From assembly GCA_024426085.1 (NCBI GenBank), contig CP087974.1:3076001-3140000 (forward strand): a DNA stretch of 64,000 nt, read 5' to 3'. The DNA comes from Rhizobium sp. RCAM05350. Lineage in GTDB: Bacteria > Pseudomonadota > Alphaproteobacteria > Rhizobiales > Rhizobiaceae. The notes below the pieces were generated by a model. It did no database searches, was not told the origin of the DNA, and was given only the letters and a program-made list of their open reading frames with translations. A program made the translations under genes and the position numbers. Shown here piece after piece: positions 47,141 through 60,223 of this stretch; position 1 is the first letter of the stretch; each line of letters starts with the position of its first letter.

Positions 47141-49275
47141 TCACCATTTGTATTTCAGCGAGCCCAGCACTGTGCGGCCCTGGCCGTAGTAGCAATATCC
47201 TTCCGTGCAGACACGTTCGCGTCGGTCGGCAAGGTTGGTGGCGCTGATGGCAAGGCTCAGGCCTTCAAGCTGTGGTGTGCGTTTGCCGAAATCGTAAGCC
47301 AAGGATGCGTCGAGATAGGCGGCACCCGGATTGCGCTCGGTGTTTTCATCGGACGTGTAAGAGCCGCTGGTGATGTGGACCCCGGCGCCGAGGCTGAGGC
47401 CTGCGAGCTGGGTATCTTCCTGAACCGCGTAGTTCACCCAAAACGAGGTCGTGTGGCGCGGCGTGGTCGACGGCGTTTTTGCCGATCAGCGCGGCGTTTA
47501 CATTGCCGGTGATCTCGGCGTGGCTATAGGTGTAGGCGGCGATCAGGCTGATGCCGTTATCGAGTTGCGTGCGGCCTTCCAGCTCGAAACCCTTGTAGGT
47601 GTTTTCGCCGGACGACTTGTAATAATAGCCGGCCGGCAATGTGCTGTCGGGCACATATTGTGGCTTGCCGGATCTGACGAGCTGGTAGGTGGCGGCCGTT
47701 AGCGAATAGTTGCCGCCTTCCGGCTGATACTTGATGCCGGCCTCGATCTGCTCACCGTCCGTCGGATCGAGCACGGTGCCATCGGCCGACTGCTGCGTCG
47801 AGGGAACGAAGGACGTGCCATAGCTGACATAGGGAGCGATACCGTTGTCGAAGAGATAGAGAAGCCCGGCCTGGCCGGACAGCGCACCGTCGTCCTTACG
47901 ATCCTCCGTGCCCGCCACCTTGTCTGTCGCCGTCTGGTCGACCCAGTCGTAGCGCAGTCCGCCGACCGCCCGCCAATTGCCGAATTCCGCCTGTTCCTGC
48001 GCATAAATGCCGGTCTGGCGCAGGTCGTGGCCGCTGAAGATCGTCCGATCCGGTGTCGGCGCATTGGCAAGATCGGTCGGAGCGACAGAACCGAAGCCGA
48101 GACCGAAATCGGATGTGATCCAGGTATAGTCGAGGCCGGTAAGCAGCGTGTGCGAAACGGCGCCGGTGTCGAATTTGGCTTCGAGCTGGTTGTCGATCTG
48201 GTAGGCCCGTTCATCGTCGGTGATTGCCGTGGTCGCATAGTTGGCGGCTGGTGCCGTAAACCTGCTCGACGTGTCGACGTAGCGGGACCTCAGCGCCATG
48301 TCGCTGGCGCGCGCATTTTGCCGGAAGGTCAGCCCGTTGTCGAATTCGTGGCTGAACTGGTAGCCGACCTGATACTGCGTCACCTTCTGGTGATCGTAGT
48401 CGGGGTCGCTATAGCGGAAGAGCTCGCCGTCATGTTCGAACATCGCAGGGCTGGCATCGGTCTCTCCCTTCTGGGCAAGACCGTAAACAGTTAGCGAGGT
48501 CGATTCGTCCGGCTTCCAGGTGAACGATGGCTGCAGCAGATAGCGATCGTCGGCAATGTCGTAATTGGTTTCAGCATCGCTGGCGAGGCCGACGACACGG
48601 TAGAACATGCCGTCGCCGGCCGGGCCGCCGAAATCGAAGGCGGCCTGCGCCCGGCCGATCGTGCCATATTGCAGTTCCACTTCACGGTGGGCCTCTTCAA
48701 ACGGTAGTTTCGAGATGCGGTTGACGATGCCGGCGGCGCTGGCTGCACCATACATCACCGAGACCGGGCCTTTGAGGATTTTCGATACGATCGAGTGTGT
48801 AGACCTCGGTCGTGAAGGTGCCGTAGTTCATGTAGGGCTGGCGCAGGCCGTCGTGGAAATCGCTGTCGGTGGTGGTTGAGATGCCGCGGATATGGATCTG
48901 GTCGAAGCGCGGATCGTAGCCAAAGGCGCCGGTGGTGACACCTGCCGTGTAACGCGTCGCTTGGATCATGTCCTGGACGCCGCGCTCCTCTAGTTCCTTC
49001 CGGGTGACGACGGAGACCGCGCGTGGCGTCTCAATCAGCGGCGTATCGGTCTTCAGCGCGGAGATATTGCGTGTCGGGACAACGGTATCGTTGTCTTCGG
49101 CGATCGATTTGGCGGCGCCGCCTACCGTGAGCTTTTCGAGGCGTGTCGTCTTCTCCGCTACTTCCTGTGCTTGCGCGGCGACCGGCAGAAGCGTGGTGAC
49201 CATCAGTCCGGCAAGAATGGTCGAGCCTCTCAGCAGGTTCCAGTTACGGGCGGGAGAAAGGTTTGGTGCGAGCAT
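47141..49275 (-). CDS. TonB-dependent siderophore receptor
   Basis: Outer-membrane receptor of about 711 residues. Signal peptide ends PVAAQAQE. The plug reads LIETPRAVSVVTRKELEERG, FDQIHIRGISTTTDSDFHDG, and (repaired) LDRIEILKGPVSVMYGAASA. A 22-strand-type barrel follows and ends in aromatic ...SLKYKW. Breaks: an extra A near 48777 and probably a lost GC unit near 47457 (HAPRHTTSFWVNY when repaired). The layout matches FhuA/FoxA-like siderophore receptors; ligand unknown. An iron-box candidate lies upstream at 49428-49452. Confidence 0.9.
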
Positions 49276-49427
49276 GGTTTGGCCCTCTTAATGGGCGCAC
49301 GAAAACCCTCCGGCTGGAACCAGAGTAAAGCGCCTGATCATCAATGAAGACAGCGACCGTCGCCGCAGGAAACGGTGTGCCCGCTGTCGCCGTAAGGGAT
49401 ATTCGGTTTGGGCTAGGGCTTCAAGTT

Positions 49428-49452
49428 AAATATGAGTAAAATACTCATATTT
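49428..49452. promoter_or_regulatory. Candidate iron-responsive operator (RirA IRO-box)
   Basis: Perfect palindrome AAATATGAGTA-AAA-TACTCATATTT, 153 bases upstream of the TonB receptor start. Its core is TGA-N9-TCA, the form described for the RirA iron-responsive operator of rhizobia. It is AT-rich and lacks the GC stem of a terminator. Role inferred from match and position. Confidence 0.65.
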
Positions 49453-49494
49453 TTGTTTCATATGAATCTGCCTGCCGGATGGGGTGAAAATTTC

Positions 49495-50301
49495 TCAAAT
49501 GTCGAAGTGGGCGATGACAGGAACATGGTCCGAAGGGCGCTCCCAGCCGCGGGCTTCTTTCAGGATATCGACGCGCGAGAGGTGCGGCGAGAGGTCGGCG
49601 GACGACCAGATATGGTCGAGGCGGCGGCCTTTGTTGGCGCCTTCCCAATCCTTGGCGCGGTAGCTCCACCAGGTGTAGAGTTTTTCCGGTGACGGCGTGT
49701 GCTGGCGCATCAGATCGACCCAGGCTCCGCCATTCAGCACCGCCGTCAGGCCTTCTGTCTCGATCGGGGTGTGGCTGACGATCTTCAGGAGTTGCTTGTG
49801 CGACCAGACGTCGTGTTCCAGCGGCGCGATGTTGAGGTCGCCGACGAGGATGGATGAAATTCCGGCCTCGCTTTCGGCATGCAGCAGTTTCATCTCGTCG
49901 ATGAAATCGAGCTTGTGGCCGAATTTCTGGTTGATCGTCCGGTCCGGCTCGTCGCCGCCGGCGGGCACATAGAAATTGTGCAGGCGGATTTTCTTGGCCG
50001 ACTTTTCAAAGACGACCGAGAGATGGCGGGCATCGCCGACGCCGCAATAGTCGCGCCGGTCAGTGAGTTCATGCAGCGGCAGGCGGGAGATAGTGGCGAC
50101 GCCGTGATAGCCCTTCTGGCCGTGGATGGCGATATGTTCGTAGCCGAGCGCCTTCAGCGGTGAAAACGGGAAGAGGTCGTTGGCAACCTTGGTTTCCTGC
50201 AGGCAGAGGATATCCGGCGCCCAGGTCTTCAGCAGATGCTCGACCAGCGGCATGCGCAGGCGCACCGAATTGATGTTCCAGGTCGCGATCGACAATGCCA
50301 T
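49495..50301 (-). CDS. xthA: Exodeoxyribonuclease III
   Basis: AP endonuclease/exonuclease of 268 residues, intact: IATWNINSVRLRMPLVEHLL, ILCLQETKVAND, YVPAGGDEPDRT, VGDLNIAPLEHDVWSHK, GRRLDHIWSSADLSP and RPSDHVPVIAHFDI give the full EEP catalytic set (Asn, Glu, Tyr, Asp, Asn, Asp, His). Repairs abasic sites. Confidence 0.95.
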   Translation of the reverse strand: MALSIATWNINSVRLRMPLVEHLLKTWAPDILCLQETKVANDLFPFSPLKALGYEHIAIHGQKGYHGVATISRLPLHELTDRRDYCGVGDARHLSVVFEKSAKKIRLHNFYVPAGGDEPDRTINQKFGHKLDFIDEMKLLHAESEAGISSILVGDLNIAPLEHDVWSHKQLLKIVSHTPIETEGLTAVLNGGAWVDLMRQHTPSPEKLYTWWSYRAKDWEGANKGRRLDHIWSSADLSPHLSRVDILKEARGWERPSDHVPVIAHFDI

Positions 50302-50484
50302 GCAGAGGGTTCTTTCATAGGGATGTTTCGTTGAAACGGACGATGCCCGCGCGTTTCCTCATAAGGGCTTTTGAACGGCTTGGCCATTGGATTTGCTGCC
50401 GTTATTGCCAGTCCGGCAGGGAATGATATCTATTGCCGCCAACGTTCAATCGTTGCTATTTCAGTCCGCCATGGAAGGCGCCCT

Positions 50485-50992
50485 ATGATCCGCCATCTTG
50501 GCCCCTGAGGATATCGACATATTCCGCCGTATCCGGCTCGAAGCACTGCGCCGCGAGCCAGCAGCCTTTGCCAGCAGCGCCGAGGACTGGGAAGTCCTGC
50601 CGGATGTCGAATGGCGTCGCCGCCTGACGGCAAACGCGGTCTTCGTCGATTTTCATGACGGCGAGCCGGTGGCGATGATGGGGCTGATGCGGCAGGGCGC
50701 CAGCAAAATGGCCCATCGTGCCACGGTCATCATGGTCTATGTGCGCAAGGATCGGCGCGGCGCCGGCCATGCAAAGGCGCTTCTCGATGCCGTTGTCGAT
50801 CATGCCCGCGCAGCTGGTATCCGGTTGCTGGAGCTGGCGCTGAGTGCTGAGAATCCAACTGCTCTGCGATTTTACCAGCGTGAGGGTTTCACTGAGATCG
50901 GCCGCGTGGAAGCCGGCATTCTGCACGAAGGCAGGGAGATTGATGACATCATGATGACGCGCCGGATTGACCGCGACGCATCAGTCGGCTGA
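50485..50992 (+). CDS. GNAT family N-acetyltransferase
   Basis: About 168 residues. GNAT fold: DIDIFRRIRLEALRREPAAF, PVAMMGLMRQGASKMAHRAT, VIMVYVRKDRRGAGHAKALL (acetyl-CoA loop), LELALSAENPTALRFYQREG. The start ATG at 50485 gives MIRHLAPED once an extra base near 50499 is removed; without that repair only the fragment from TTG 50498 is open. Substrate unknown. Confidence 0.87.
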
Positions 50993-51011
50993 CCGCCAGC
51001 CTCAGGCCGCC

Positions 51012-51681
51012 TTACTTGCCGCGATTGTTGATGTCGTCATAGGGGATCTTGAAGACCTTGTCGTCCATCGGCACGCCGTTCTTGACGTTGAAGATCATCA
51101 CCGAGGTGTCTTTCTTCTGCGCGTCGGTGATCGTCCACTGGCGCAGATCGTAGGTCTTCGGATCGAACATCAGGGTGATCGTCGCATCGCCGAAGACGGT
51201 GCGGTCGCCAAGCACGATAGTGGTGAGGTCAGCCTCTTCCTTGACGTCGCGTACCATCTTGCCGGTCAGGTCGATATTGTCGGACAACAGCAGCTTCAGC
51301 GGCGTCTTCGACAAGGGATAGATATCCCAGGTCTTCATTTTCTGGTTGCCGATAACCACCGACTTGCCATCGGCGATCACTCGCATCGGCGAGGGGGCTT
51401 CATAGTTGAAGCGGATCTTGCCGGGGCGGCTGATGAAGAACTTGCCGCCGGTCTGTTCGCCGCGCGGGCCGAACTGCACAAACTCGCCGCTCATGGTTTT
51501 GACGGAGGCGAAATGGTCTGCGATTTTCTGGGCTATGGCCGCCTGTGCCTGGGCGGGGCTCGATGGGCAGGCCGATGAAGGTCAGGGCAGCGCAAACAGC
51601 GAGACCGCCAACGAAGGCACGGCGCGACAGGGACGGAAGTTTAGCATCCTGTTCAAAATGGCCGGTTTCGGTATCTGTCAT
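51012..51681 (-). CDS. LolA-like outer-membrane lipoprotein carrier
   Basis: Periplasmic LolA-type beta-barrel half, about 223 residues. N-terminus MTDTETGHFEQDAKLPSLSR, then RAFVGGLAVCAALTFIGLPI and a signal cleavage region EPAQAQA visible only after removing an extra C near 51556. The mature domain includes MSGEFVQFGPRGEQTGGKFF, ISRPGKIRFNYEAPSPMRVI and LKLLLSDNIDL. It lies immediately downstream of ftsK, the common bacterial order. It ferries lipoproteins from LolCDE to the outer membrane. Confidence 0.88.
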
Positions 51682-51828
51682 CGCTATCTCCTTCAGTTCC
51701 AGTCTCATGTGGCGCGCAAGTGGCGCCTTCAAGGCCTTTCCTGCGCGCGTCTTCAATTCCCCGTGAGGGCTTTCCCGGTGGTTTTCGCCCGGGATCGCTG
51801 CTCTGCCGCGAACGGCTTCCTCACAGGG

Positions 51829-54505
<2,677 letters not shown>

Positions 54506-54679
54506 GATGACCTGCTGCCCGTTATTCTCGAAAACGCCATGCGCGCATGCTTCGAAGGTAAGCAGATGAGAGTTAAAGCCCTATTAACCTTGACGCTTCG
54601 TTTACGGGAAACAGCCCTCGCGCGCAGTTTTCCCCTGTGAAACCGCGTTTGCAGGGCAATCGAAAACCTGCGAGAGCGC

Positions 54680-54707
54680 AAAAAGACCCGGACGACGTGT
54701 CCGGGTC
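54680..54707 (-). terminator. Rho-independent terminator after amtB
   Basis: GACCCGGAC-GACGT-GTCCGGGTC, a perfect 9-bp stem, with AAAAA on the plus strand giving the T-run in the minus-strand transcript. 75 bases past the amtB stop. Confidence 0.88.
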
Positions 54708-54781
54708 AAATGCTGGTTCCGCACGAGGCGAAACCGCGACGGGACTGGATGCGGAGCCGGTTTTCCGGCTCCACAAGTGCC

Positions 54782-56217
54782 TTATGAATGGTAGGCGGCT
54801 TCGCCGTGCGAGGAGAGGTCGAGACCTTCGCGCTCGGCTTCGACCGGGACGCGCAGGCCGACGATCACGTCGACGATCTTGTAGAGGATCGCCGAGCCGA
54901 TGCCTGACCACAGAAGCGTGACGATGACGCCCTTGAACTGTGCCCAGACCTGCGTTGCGGTGCCGGCGTAGCTGGCGGCGAAATCGGCCGTCGAGTAATC
55001 AACGATGCCTGCACCGCCGAGAGCCGGATTGACGAAGACGCCGGTGAGCAGTGCGCCGAGGATACCGCCGATGCAGTGAACGCCGAAGACGTCAGCCGTA
55101 TCGTCATAGCCGAACTTGTTCTTCACCGTGGAGACGAAGAAGTAGCAGACCGGGGAAACGATGAGGCCCATGACGATCGCACCCATCGGGCCGACGAAGC
55201 CGGCAGCCGGCGTGATGACGACGAGGCCGGCAACAGCACCTGATACGGCGCCAAGGATCGACGCCTTGCCGCGGGTGAAGGTTTCGACGATCGACCAGGA
55301 GATGACGGCGGCAGCGGCGGCAACGAAGGTGTTGATCATCGCAAGCGCTGCATAGCCATTGGCTTCAAGATTCTGGAACCGGCGTTGAAGCCGAACCAAC
55401 CGACCCACAGAAGCGAGGCGCCGACCATGGTCAGTGTCATCGAATGTGGAGCCATCATGTCCTTGCCGAAGCCGGTGCGCTTGCCAACCATGATGCAGCC
55501 GACGAGGCCTGCAATACCGGCATTGATGTGAACGACGGTGCCGCCGGCAAAGTCGATCGCGCTGAAGCCGAAGATCAGGCCGGACGGATCGGCATAGAGG
55601 CTCGGGCCACCCCAGAACCAGACCATATGGGCGATCGGGAAGTAGATGAAGGTGAGCCACAGGATGGTGAACAGGATAACTGCGGAGAACTTCACGCGTT
55701 CGGCGAAAGCGCCGACGATGAGGCCGGGTGTGATGGCGGCAAAGGTCATCTGGAAGATGACGAATGTCAGTTCCGGAATGACGACGCCCTTCGAGAAGGT
55801 TTCGACCACGGTTGTCGTATCGACGCCTGCGAGGAACAGCTTGGAGAAGCCGCCGACGAAGGAATTCATGCTGCCGCCGCCCGTAAACGCCATGGAGTAG
55901 CCATAGGCGACCCAGACGACCATCGCGACCGAGGCGATCATGAGAACCTGCATCATGACGGACAGCATGTTCTTGGAGCGCACGAGGCCGCCGTAGAACA
56001 GGGCAAGGCCCGGAACCGTCATCAGAAGGACGAGCGCCGAGGATACCAGCATCCAGGTGGTGTCGCCCTTGTCCGCAACGGGTGCCGCGGCCGCTACCGC
56101 TTCCGTGGCGGCGGGCGCTGCTTCCTGCGCAAAGGCAACGACCGGAGCAAGGAAGGCTGCGGCTGCAGCGCTCACGCGTCCGAGAGAGGTGGAAAGTTTA
56201 AATGAAGACATTGACAT
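54782..56217 (-). CDS. amtB: Ammonium transporter AmtB
   Basis: About 478 residues with an exported N-terminus (APVVAFAQEAAPAATEAVAA) and eleven helices. Visible: LALFYGGLVRSKNMLSVMMQ, FAAITPGLIVGAFAERVKFS, DFAGGTVVHINAGIAGLVGC with the pore His, and HCIGGILGALLTGVF with the second pore His. A short indel near 55376 (AGAAT where AAT is expected) shifts the frame; repaired, it reads GFNAGSNLEANGYAALAMI. Encoded after glnK and blocked by GlnK when nitrogen is ample. Confidence 0.95.
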
Positions 56218-56240
56218 ATAGCTCCCTGAACGGCCGTGAC

Positions 56241-56579
56241 TTACAGCGCTTCTGTGTCGGTTTCGCCGGTACGAATGCGCACCGCATGGTCAATCGAGTA
56301 GACGAAGATCTTGCCGTCACCGATCTGGCCGGTCTTGGCAGCAGAGGCGATCGCCTCGACGGCCTTGTCGACGATTTCGGTGGCAACGGCGATTTCGATC
56401 TTCAGTTTCGGCAGGAAGCTCACGGCGTACTCGGTGCCACGATAGATTTCCGTATGTCCCTTCTGACGTCCGTAACCCTTCACTTCGGTCACGGTCAGGC
56501 CTTGGATGCCAACGGCAGTGAGGGCTTCATGAACCTCATCGAGCTTGAACGGCTTGATAATGGCCATCACAATTTTCAT
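56241..56579 (-). CDS. glnK: Nitrogen regulatory protein P-II (GlnK)
   Basis: PII signal protein of 112 residues, intact. It starts MKIVMAIIKPFKLDEVHEAL. The T-loop GHTEIYRGTEYAVSFLPK has the uridylylated Tyr (Y51), and GQIGDGKIFVYSIDHAVRIR is the C-terminal signature. Transcribed with amtB from a sigma54-type promoter at 56665-56680. A four-codon upstream start (MENQ) is possible. Confidence 0.95.
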   Translation of the reverse strand: MKIVMAIIKPFKLDEVHEALTAVGIQGLTVTEVKGYGRQKGHTEIYRGTEYAVSFLPKLKIEIAVATEIVDKAVEAIASAAKTGQIGDGKIFVYSIDHAVRIRTGETDTEAL

Positions 56580-56664
56580 CTGGTTTTCCATCCTTGTTCA
56601 TCTTCGGCTCGGGGCCGTCTCTCCTTGCCGCCGAGCACAAATCCCCAACGACCGCCCATATCTA

Positions 56665-56680
56665 TTCAAGGGGCGTGCCA
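56665..56680 (-). promoter_or_regulatory. Sigma54 (RpoN) -24/-12 promoter of glnK-amtB
   Basis: Read on the minus strand: TGGCACGCCCCTTGAA, matching the sigma54 consensus TGGCACG-N4-TTGCW except for one base in the -12 element. It lies about 86 bases upstream of the glnK start. Nitrogen-limitation control through NtrC is expected; I did not find a clear NtrC site. Confidence 0.8.
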
Positions 56681-56814
56681 GTTTGGGAGCGGATGGTTAA
56701 GCCCATGAAAAGACATGGAAACGCCGCATTCTGTCGAGGGTCATCGGCAGAACGTCAAAAAATTGTCAAATTAAACGATGAAAAATTAAGCAGAATCGAA
56801 AAATAGGCTATTTT

Positions 56815-57699
56815 TTACTCAGATGCCTTTTTCCGGATCAGGCCTTCCTGCGCAACAGAAGCAATCAGCATGCCGGAGCGATCAAAAAGGCTGCCGCGCG
56901 TCATGCCGCGTGCTCCGAAAGCACTGGGGCTGTCCTGGGTGTAGAGCAGCCAGTCGTCCATGCGGCAGGGGCGGTGGAACCACATGGCATGATCGAGGCT
57001 TGCCACCTGCAGGTCGCGGTCGAACACCGAGGTGCCATGGGCGTAAAGCGCGGTGTCGAGCAGGGTCATATCGGAAATGTAGGCCAGCACCGCCGCCTGG
57101 ATATGGCGCTCATCGGGAACGGCGCCGACGGCTTTGACCCAGACGTCCTGCGATGGCTCAAGCTTGTCGCGCGAAAAATAGTGTTTCAGCGAAACCGGGC
57201 GGATTTCGATCGGCCGCGGGCGTTCCCAGTAGCGGCGGATCGCTTCCGGGGCATTGACCAGGAATTTCTCCTTGATGTCCTGCTCGCCCATCAACGTTTC
57301 GGGGGCCACGACATCCGGCATGGTGATCTGGTGGTCAAACCCTTCCTCGTCGAACTGGAAGGAGGCCGACAGCGAAAAGATCGCCTTGCCGTGCTGGATG
57401 GCGACAACCCGGCGGGTGGCAAAGCTCGCGCCATCGTGGATGCGATCGACATCGTAGATGATCGGCACGGACGGATCGCCCGGCCGCATGAAATAGGCAT
57501 GCAGCGAATGCACGTAGCGGCCTTCGCTGACCGTGCGCTGGGCTGCCACCAGCGCCTGGCCGATCACCTGTCCGCCAAAGACGCGCTGCCAGCCGACCTG
57601 CGGCGAGCGTCCGCGAAACAGGTTCTCCTCCAGCTTCTCCAGATCCAGCGTCTGCAGCAGGACATCCATCGGGGCGGGGTTTTCAGCGGGGCGCGACAT
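56815..57699 (-). CDS. tesB: Acyl-CoA thioesterase II
   Basis: Double hot-dog thioesterase of 294 residues, intact: LEENLFRGRSPQVGWQRVFG, GGQVIGQALVAAQRTV, HSLHAYFMRPGDPSVPIIYD, ISDMTLLDTALYAHG, ASLDHAMWFHRPCRMDDWLL, the last holding the catalytic Asp. ATG at 57699 is preferred to TTG at 57729 because GGAG lies nine bases upstream. Hydrolyses medium- and long-chain acyl-CoA. Confidence 0.94.
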   Translation of the reverse strand: MSRPAENPAPMDVLLQTLDLEKLEENLFRGRSPQVGWQRVFGGQVIGQALVAAQRTVSEGRYVHSLHAYFMRPGDPSVPIIYDVDRIHDGASFATRRVVAIQHGKAIFSLSASFQFDEEGFDHQITMPDVVAPETLMGEQDIKEKFLVNAPEAIRRYWERPRPIEIRPVSLKHYFSRDKLEPSQDVWVKAVGAVPDERHIQAAVLAYISDMTLLDTALYAHGTSVFDRDLQVASLDHAMWFHRPCRMDDWLLYTQDSPSAFGARGMTRGSLFDRSGMLIASVAQEGLIRKKASE

Positions 57700-57801
57700 T
57701 TCGGCAATCTCCAGAGGTCGAACGCTCAAACGGTAGGAACGAGCGCATCAATGATCTATATAGGCCACAAGCAATGCTCAAGAGCGACGGGAGAATGAGA
57801 G

Positions 57802-59017
57802 ATGATCGATGTGCTGATTGCGGGCGGCGGTTATGTCGGGCTGTCGCTGGCCGTATCCATCAAGAAAGCCGCGCCGCACCTGGCCGTGAGCCTGATCGAC
57901 GGCGCTCCGGACGATGCCTGGAAAAGGACGAGCGGGCTTCGGCGATCATCGCCGCCGCCGCGCAGATGCTCGACGTGCTCGGCATCTGGAGCGAGATCGA
58001 GCCGGAAGCCGAGCCGATCAAGCGCATGGTCATCACCGATCCGAAAACCGCTGATCCAGTCCGCCCAGTGTTCCTGACCTTCGAGGATGAAAAGGTCGAG
58101 GGCCGGCCATTTGCCCATATGGTGCCGAATGTCGCCTTGGTCGGCGCACTGCGCAGGGCAGCCGGGGAGCTGGGCGTCGAGATCCGGCAATCGACGGTGG
58201 CCCAGGATTTCAAGAGCGGCGATCATTCGGTTTCCGTCACCCTGACAAATGGCGAGACGATCGACGCGCGGCTGCTGGTCGCCTGCGACGGCGTGCGCTC
58301 GAAACTGCGCGATGCTGCCGGGATCAAGACGGTCGATTTCGATTATGGCCAGTCCGGCATCGTCACGACGGTCGAGCATGAGCGGCCGCATGACGGTACG
58401 GCGGAAGAGCATTTCCTGCCTGCCGGCCCGTTCGCGACGAGCTGCCGCTGAAAAACAACCGTTCCTCGCTGGTCTGGACAGAGCGGACACGCGATGCCGA
58501 CCGGCTGATCGCCAGCGACGACCTTGTGTTCGAGGAAGAGCTGGAGCGCCGCTTCGGCCACAAGCTCGGCACGCTGAAGGTTGTCGGTGGACGCCGCGCC
58601 TTTCCGCTGGGGCTGACGCTGGCGCGCGATTTCATCGCGCCACGCTTTGCCCTTGCCGGTGATGCCGCCCATGGCATTCACCCGATTTCCGGCCAGGGCC
58701 TCAATCTTGGCTTCAAGGACGTGGCGGCGCTGGCTGAAACCATCGTTGATGCCGATCGCCTCGGCCTCGATATCGGCTCGCTTGCCGTTCTCGAACGCTA
58801 CCAGAGCTGGCGGCGTTTCGACACGTTCCGCATGGGCGTGACCACAGATGTGCTGAACCGGCTGTTTTCCAACGATGTCACGCCGGTACGGGCGCTGCAC
58901 GATTTCGGGCTGGGCATCGTCGATCGCATGCCGTCGGTGAAGTCATTCTTCATCCGCCAGGCGTCAGGGCTCGGCGGGCAGAGCGAACCGAAGATGCTGG
59001 GCGGGCAGCCGATCTGA
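57802..59017 (+). CDS. UbiH/UbiF-type FAD-dependent hydroxylase
   Basis: Ubiquinone-biosynthesis type monooxygenase of about 405 residues. FAD motif DVLIAGGGYVGLSLAVSIKK; RASAIIAAAAQMLDVLGIW; second FAD motif RFALAGDAAHGIHPISGQGL then NLGFKDVAALAE. Breaks: an A missing near 57925 (DDAWKKDERASAI) and a G missing near 58437 (GPFATELPLKNNRSSLVW). Likely a ring hydroxylase of coenzyme Q synthesis; which position (UbiH, UbiF, UbiI or UbiL type) cannot be told. Confidence 0.88.
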
Positions 59018-59052
59018 CGATGGAACTGGTTGACCGCAGCGCTCATAAGCTG

Positions 59053-59171
59053 CCGTCATTCCTGTGCTCGTCACAGGGAATCCAGTCACGCGAAGTCTTT
59101 CGCGTGAAAAGACTTCTTCTGCGCCGCAGACGCGGCACACTGGATTCCTGTGCTCGTCACAGGAATGACGG
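59053..59171. repeat. Dispersed inverted-repeat element, copy 4 (119 bp)
   Basis: CCGTCATTCCTGTGCTCGTC at the left end and the complementary arm ending CACAGGAATGACGG at the right. The core has GCGAAGTCTTTCGCGTGAAA, AGACTTCTTCTGCGCCGCAG and ACGCGGC. Lies between convergent genes. Confidence 0.87.
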
Positions 59172-59209
59172 AGAGTTTTGGGCAGATCGCTAAAACGCAT
59201 ACGCCAGCC

Positions 59210-59401
59210 TCAATCCTCGATCTTGCGCGCCTCGGAGATCAGCATGATCGGGATACCATCGCGGATCGGGTAGGCAAGCCTTGCCTTTTCCGAAATCAGT
59301 TCGTTCTCGGCGGCGCGGTAGCTGAGGCGGCCCTTGGTGAGCGGGCAGACCAGCAGTTCAAGCAGTTTGGGATCGACCCGGCTGGTCCTGTCTTCCATCA
59401 T
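59210..59401 (-). CDS. Trm112 family protein
   Basis: 63 residues, intact: VDPKLLELLVCPLTKGRLSY, ENELISEKARLAYPIRDGIP, IMLISEARKI. This short YcaR/Trm112-like zinc-ribbon fold keeps a single Cys here (LLVCPLT), so it is unlikely to bind zinc. Eukaryotic Trm112 activates methyltransferases; the bacterial role is less clear. Six bases downstream of the LON-domain gene. Confidence 0.9.
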   Translation of the reverse strand: MMEDRTSRVDPKLLELLVCPLTKGRLSYRAAENELISEKARLAYPIRDGIPIMLISEARKIED

Positions 59402-59407
59402 TTCCGC

Positions 59408-60091
59408 CTATTGCAGCATGGTTTCGATATCGCCGAAATTGCGGGCGAGCACGATCTCGGTGATGGCGATCAGCGTTTCGGCGCGGGTCTTGAGATCCGG
59501 TGCCTCAAGCAGCGCCTGTTTTTCTGCCGGGCCATAGGGCGACATCATCGCCATCGAATTGACCAGCGTTACATTGCTGGCGCGCTCGACGCTTTCCCAG
59601 TCCGCTTCCAGCTTGTTGGCATCGAGATAGGCCTTGAAGGCGGCCAGCAATGCGTCACGATCGACCTGCGCCTCGTCGTCCGGCCCGGTGAGGTCGGTGG
59701 CGAAGGGGGCGATCCTGAAGGAACGGTAGCCCTTTTTCGCCAGATGCACTTCATCGAACAGCCGGAACCGGCAGATGCCGGTGAGTGAGACGATATAGCG
59801 GCCGTCCTCCATCTCGGCGAACGACGTAATCCTGCCGACGCAGCCGACCTGGCAGAGCGCCTGCACATGCGCCTGGCCTGCCTCTTCGCGAATTTCACCG
59901 AACGAGGGCTGAATCATGCCGATCAGGCGGTTCCCGGCCAGCGCATCGTCAAACATGGAAAGATAGCGCGGCTCGAAGATGTTGAGCGGCAGCTGCGAAC
60001 CGGGAAGCAGGAGCACGCCCGTCAGTGGAAATACCGGAAGCGTTTCCGGTAGGTCCTGAGGCCTCAGATAACGTGCGTTACCAACTTGCAT
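59408..60091 (-). CDS. LON peptidase substrate-binding domain protein
   Basis: 227 residues, intact: LPETLPVFPLTGVLLLPGSQ, LPLNIFEPRYLSMFDDALAG, VGCVGRITSFAEMEDGRYIV, LLEAPDLKTRAETLIAITEI. It is the N-terminal Lon-like PUA-type domain without ATPase or protease domains. Stand-alone forms are common in alphaproteobacteria next to the YbbN-like thioredoxin and Trm112, as here. Function unknown, possibly protein quality control. Confidence 0.9.
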   Translation of the reverse strand: MQVGNARYLRPQDLPETLPVFPLTGVLLLPGSQLPLNIFEPRYLSMFDDALAGNRLIGMIQPSFGEIREEAGQAHVQALCQVGCVGRITSFAEMEDGRYIVSLTGICRFRLFDEVHLAKKGYRSFRIAPFATDLTGPDDEAQVDRDALLAAFKAYLDANKLEADWESVERASNVTLVNSMAMMSPYGPAEKQALLEAPDLKTRAETLIAITEIVLARNFGDIETMLQ

Positions 60092-60223
60092 GTCTCAATT
60101 CACCCCGTCGCTGTCAGGCGTTCTTGTGGCGATCTTTATGGCGCCGCGCCGCTTATCGACAAGAAATGGGGCGCCAATGCTAAATCTCAAGGGAGATTGT
60201 CACAAAGGCGCCTTGAGAAGGTA

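Noticed and set aside
49428..49452. The AT-rich palindrome as an xthA terminator
   Set aside because: The stem is AT-rich with no GC clamp and no clear T-run after it in the xthA direction; the TGA-N9-TCA core and its location favour an operator.
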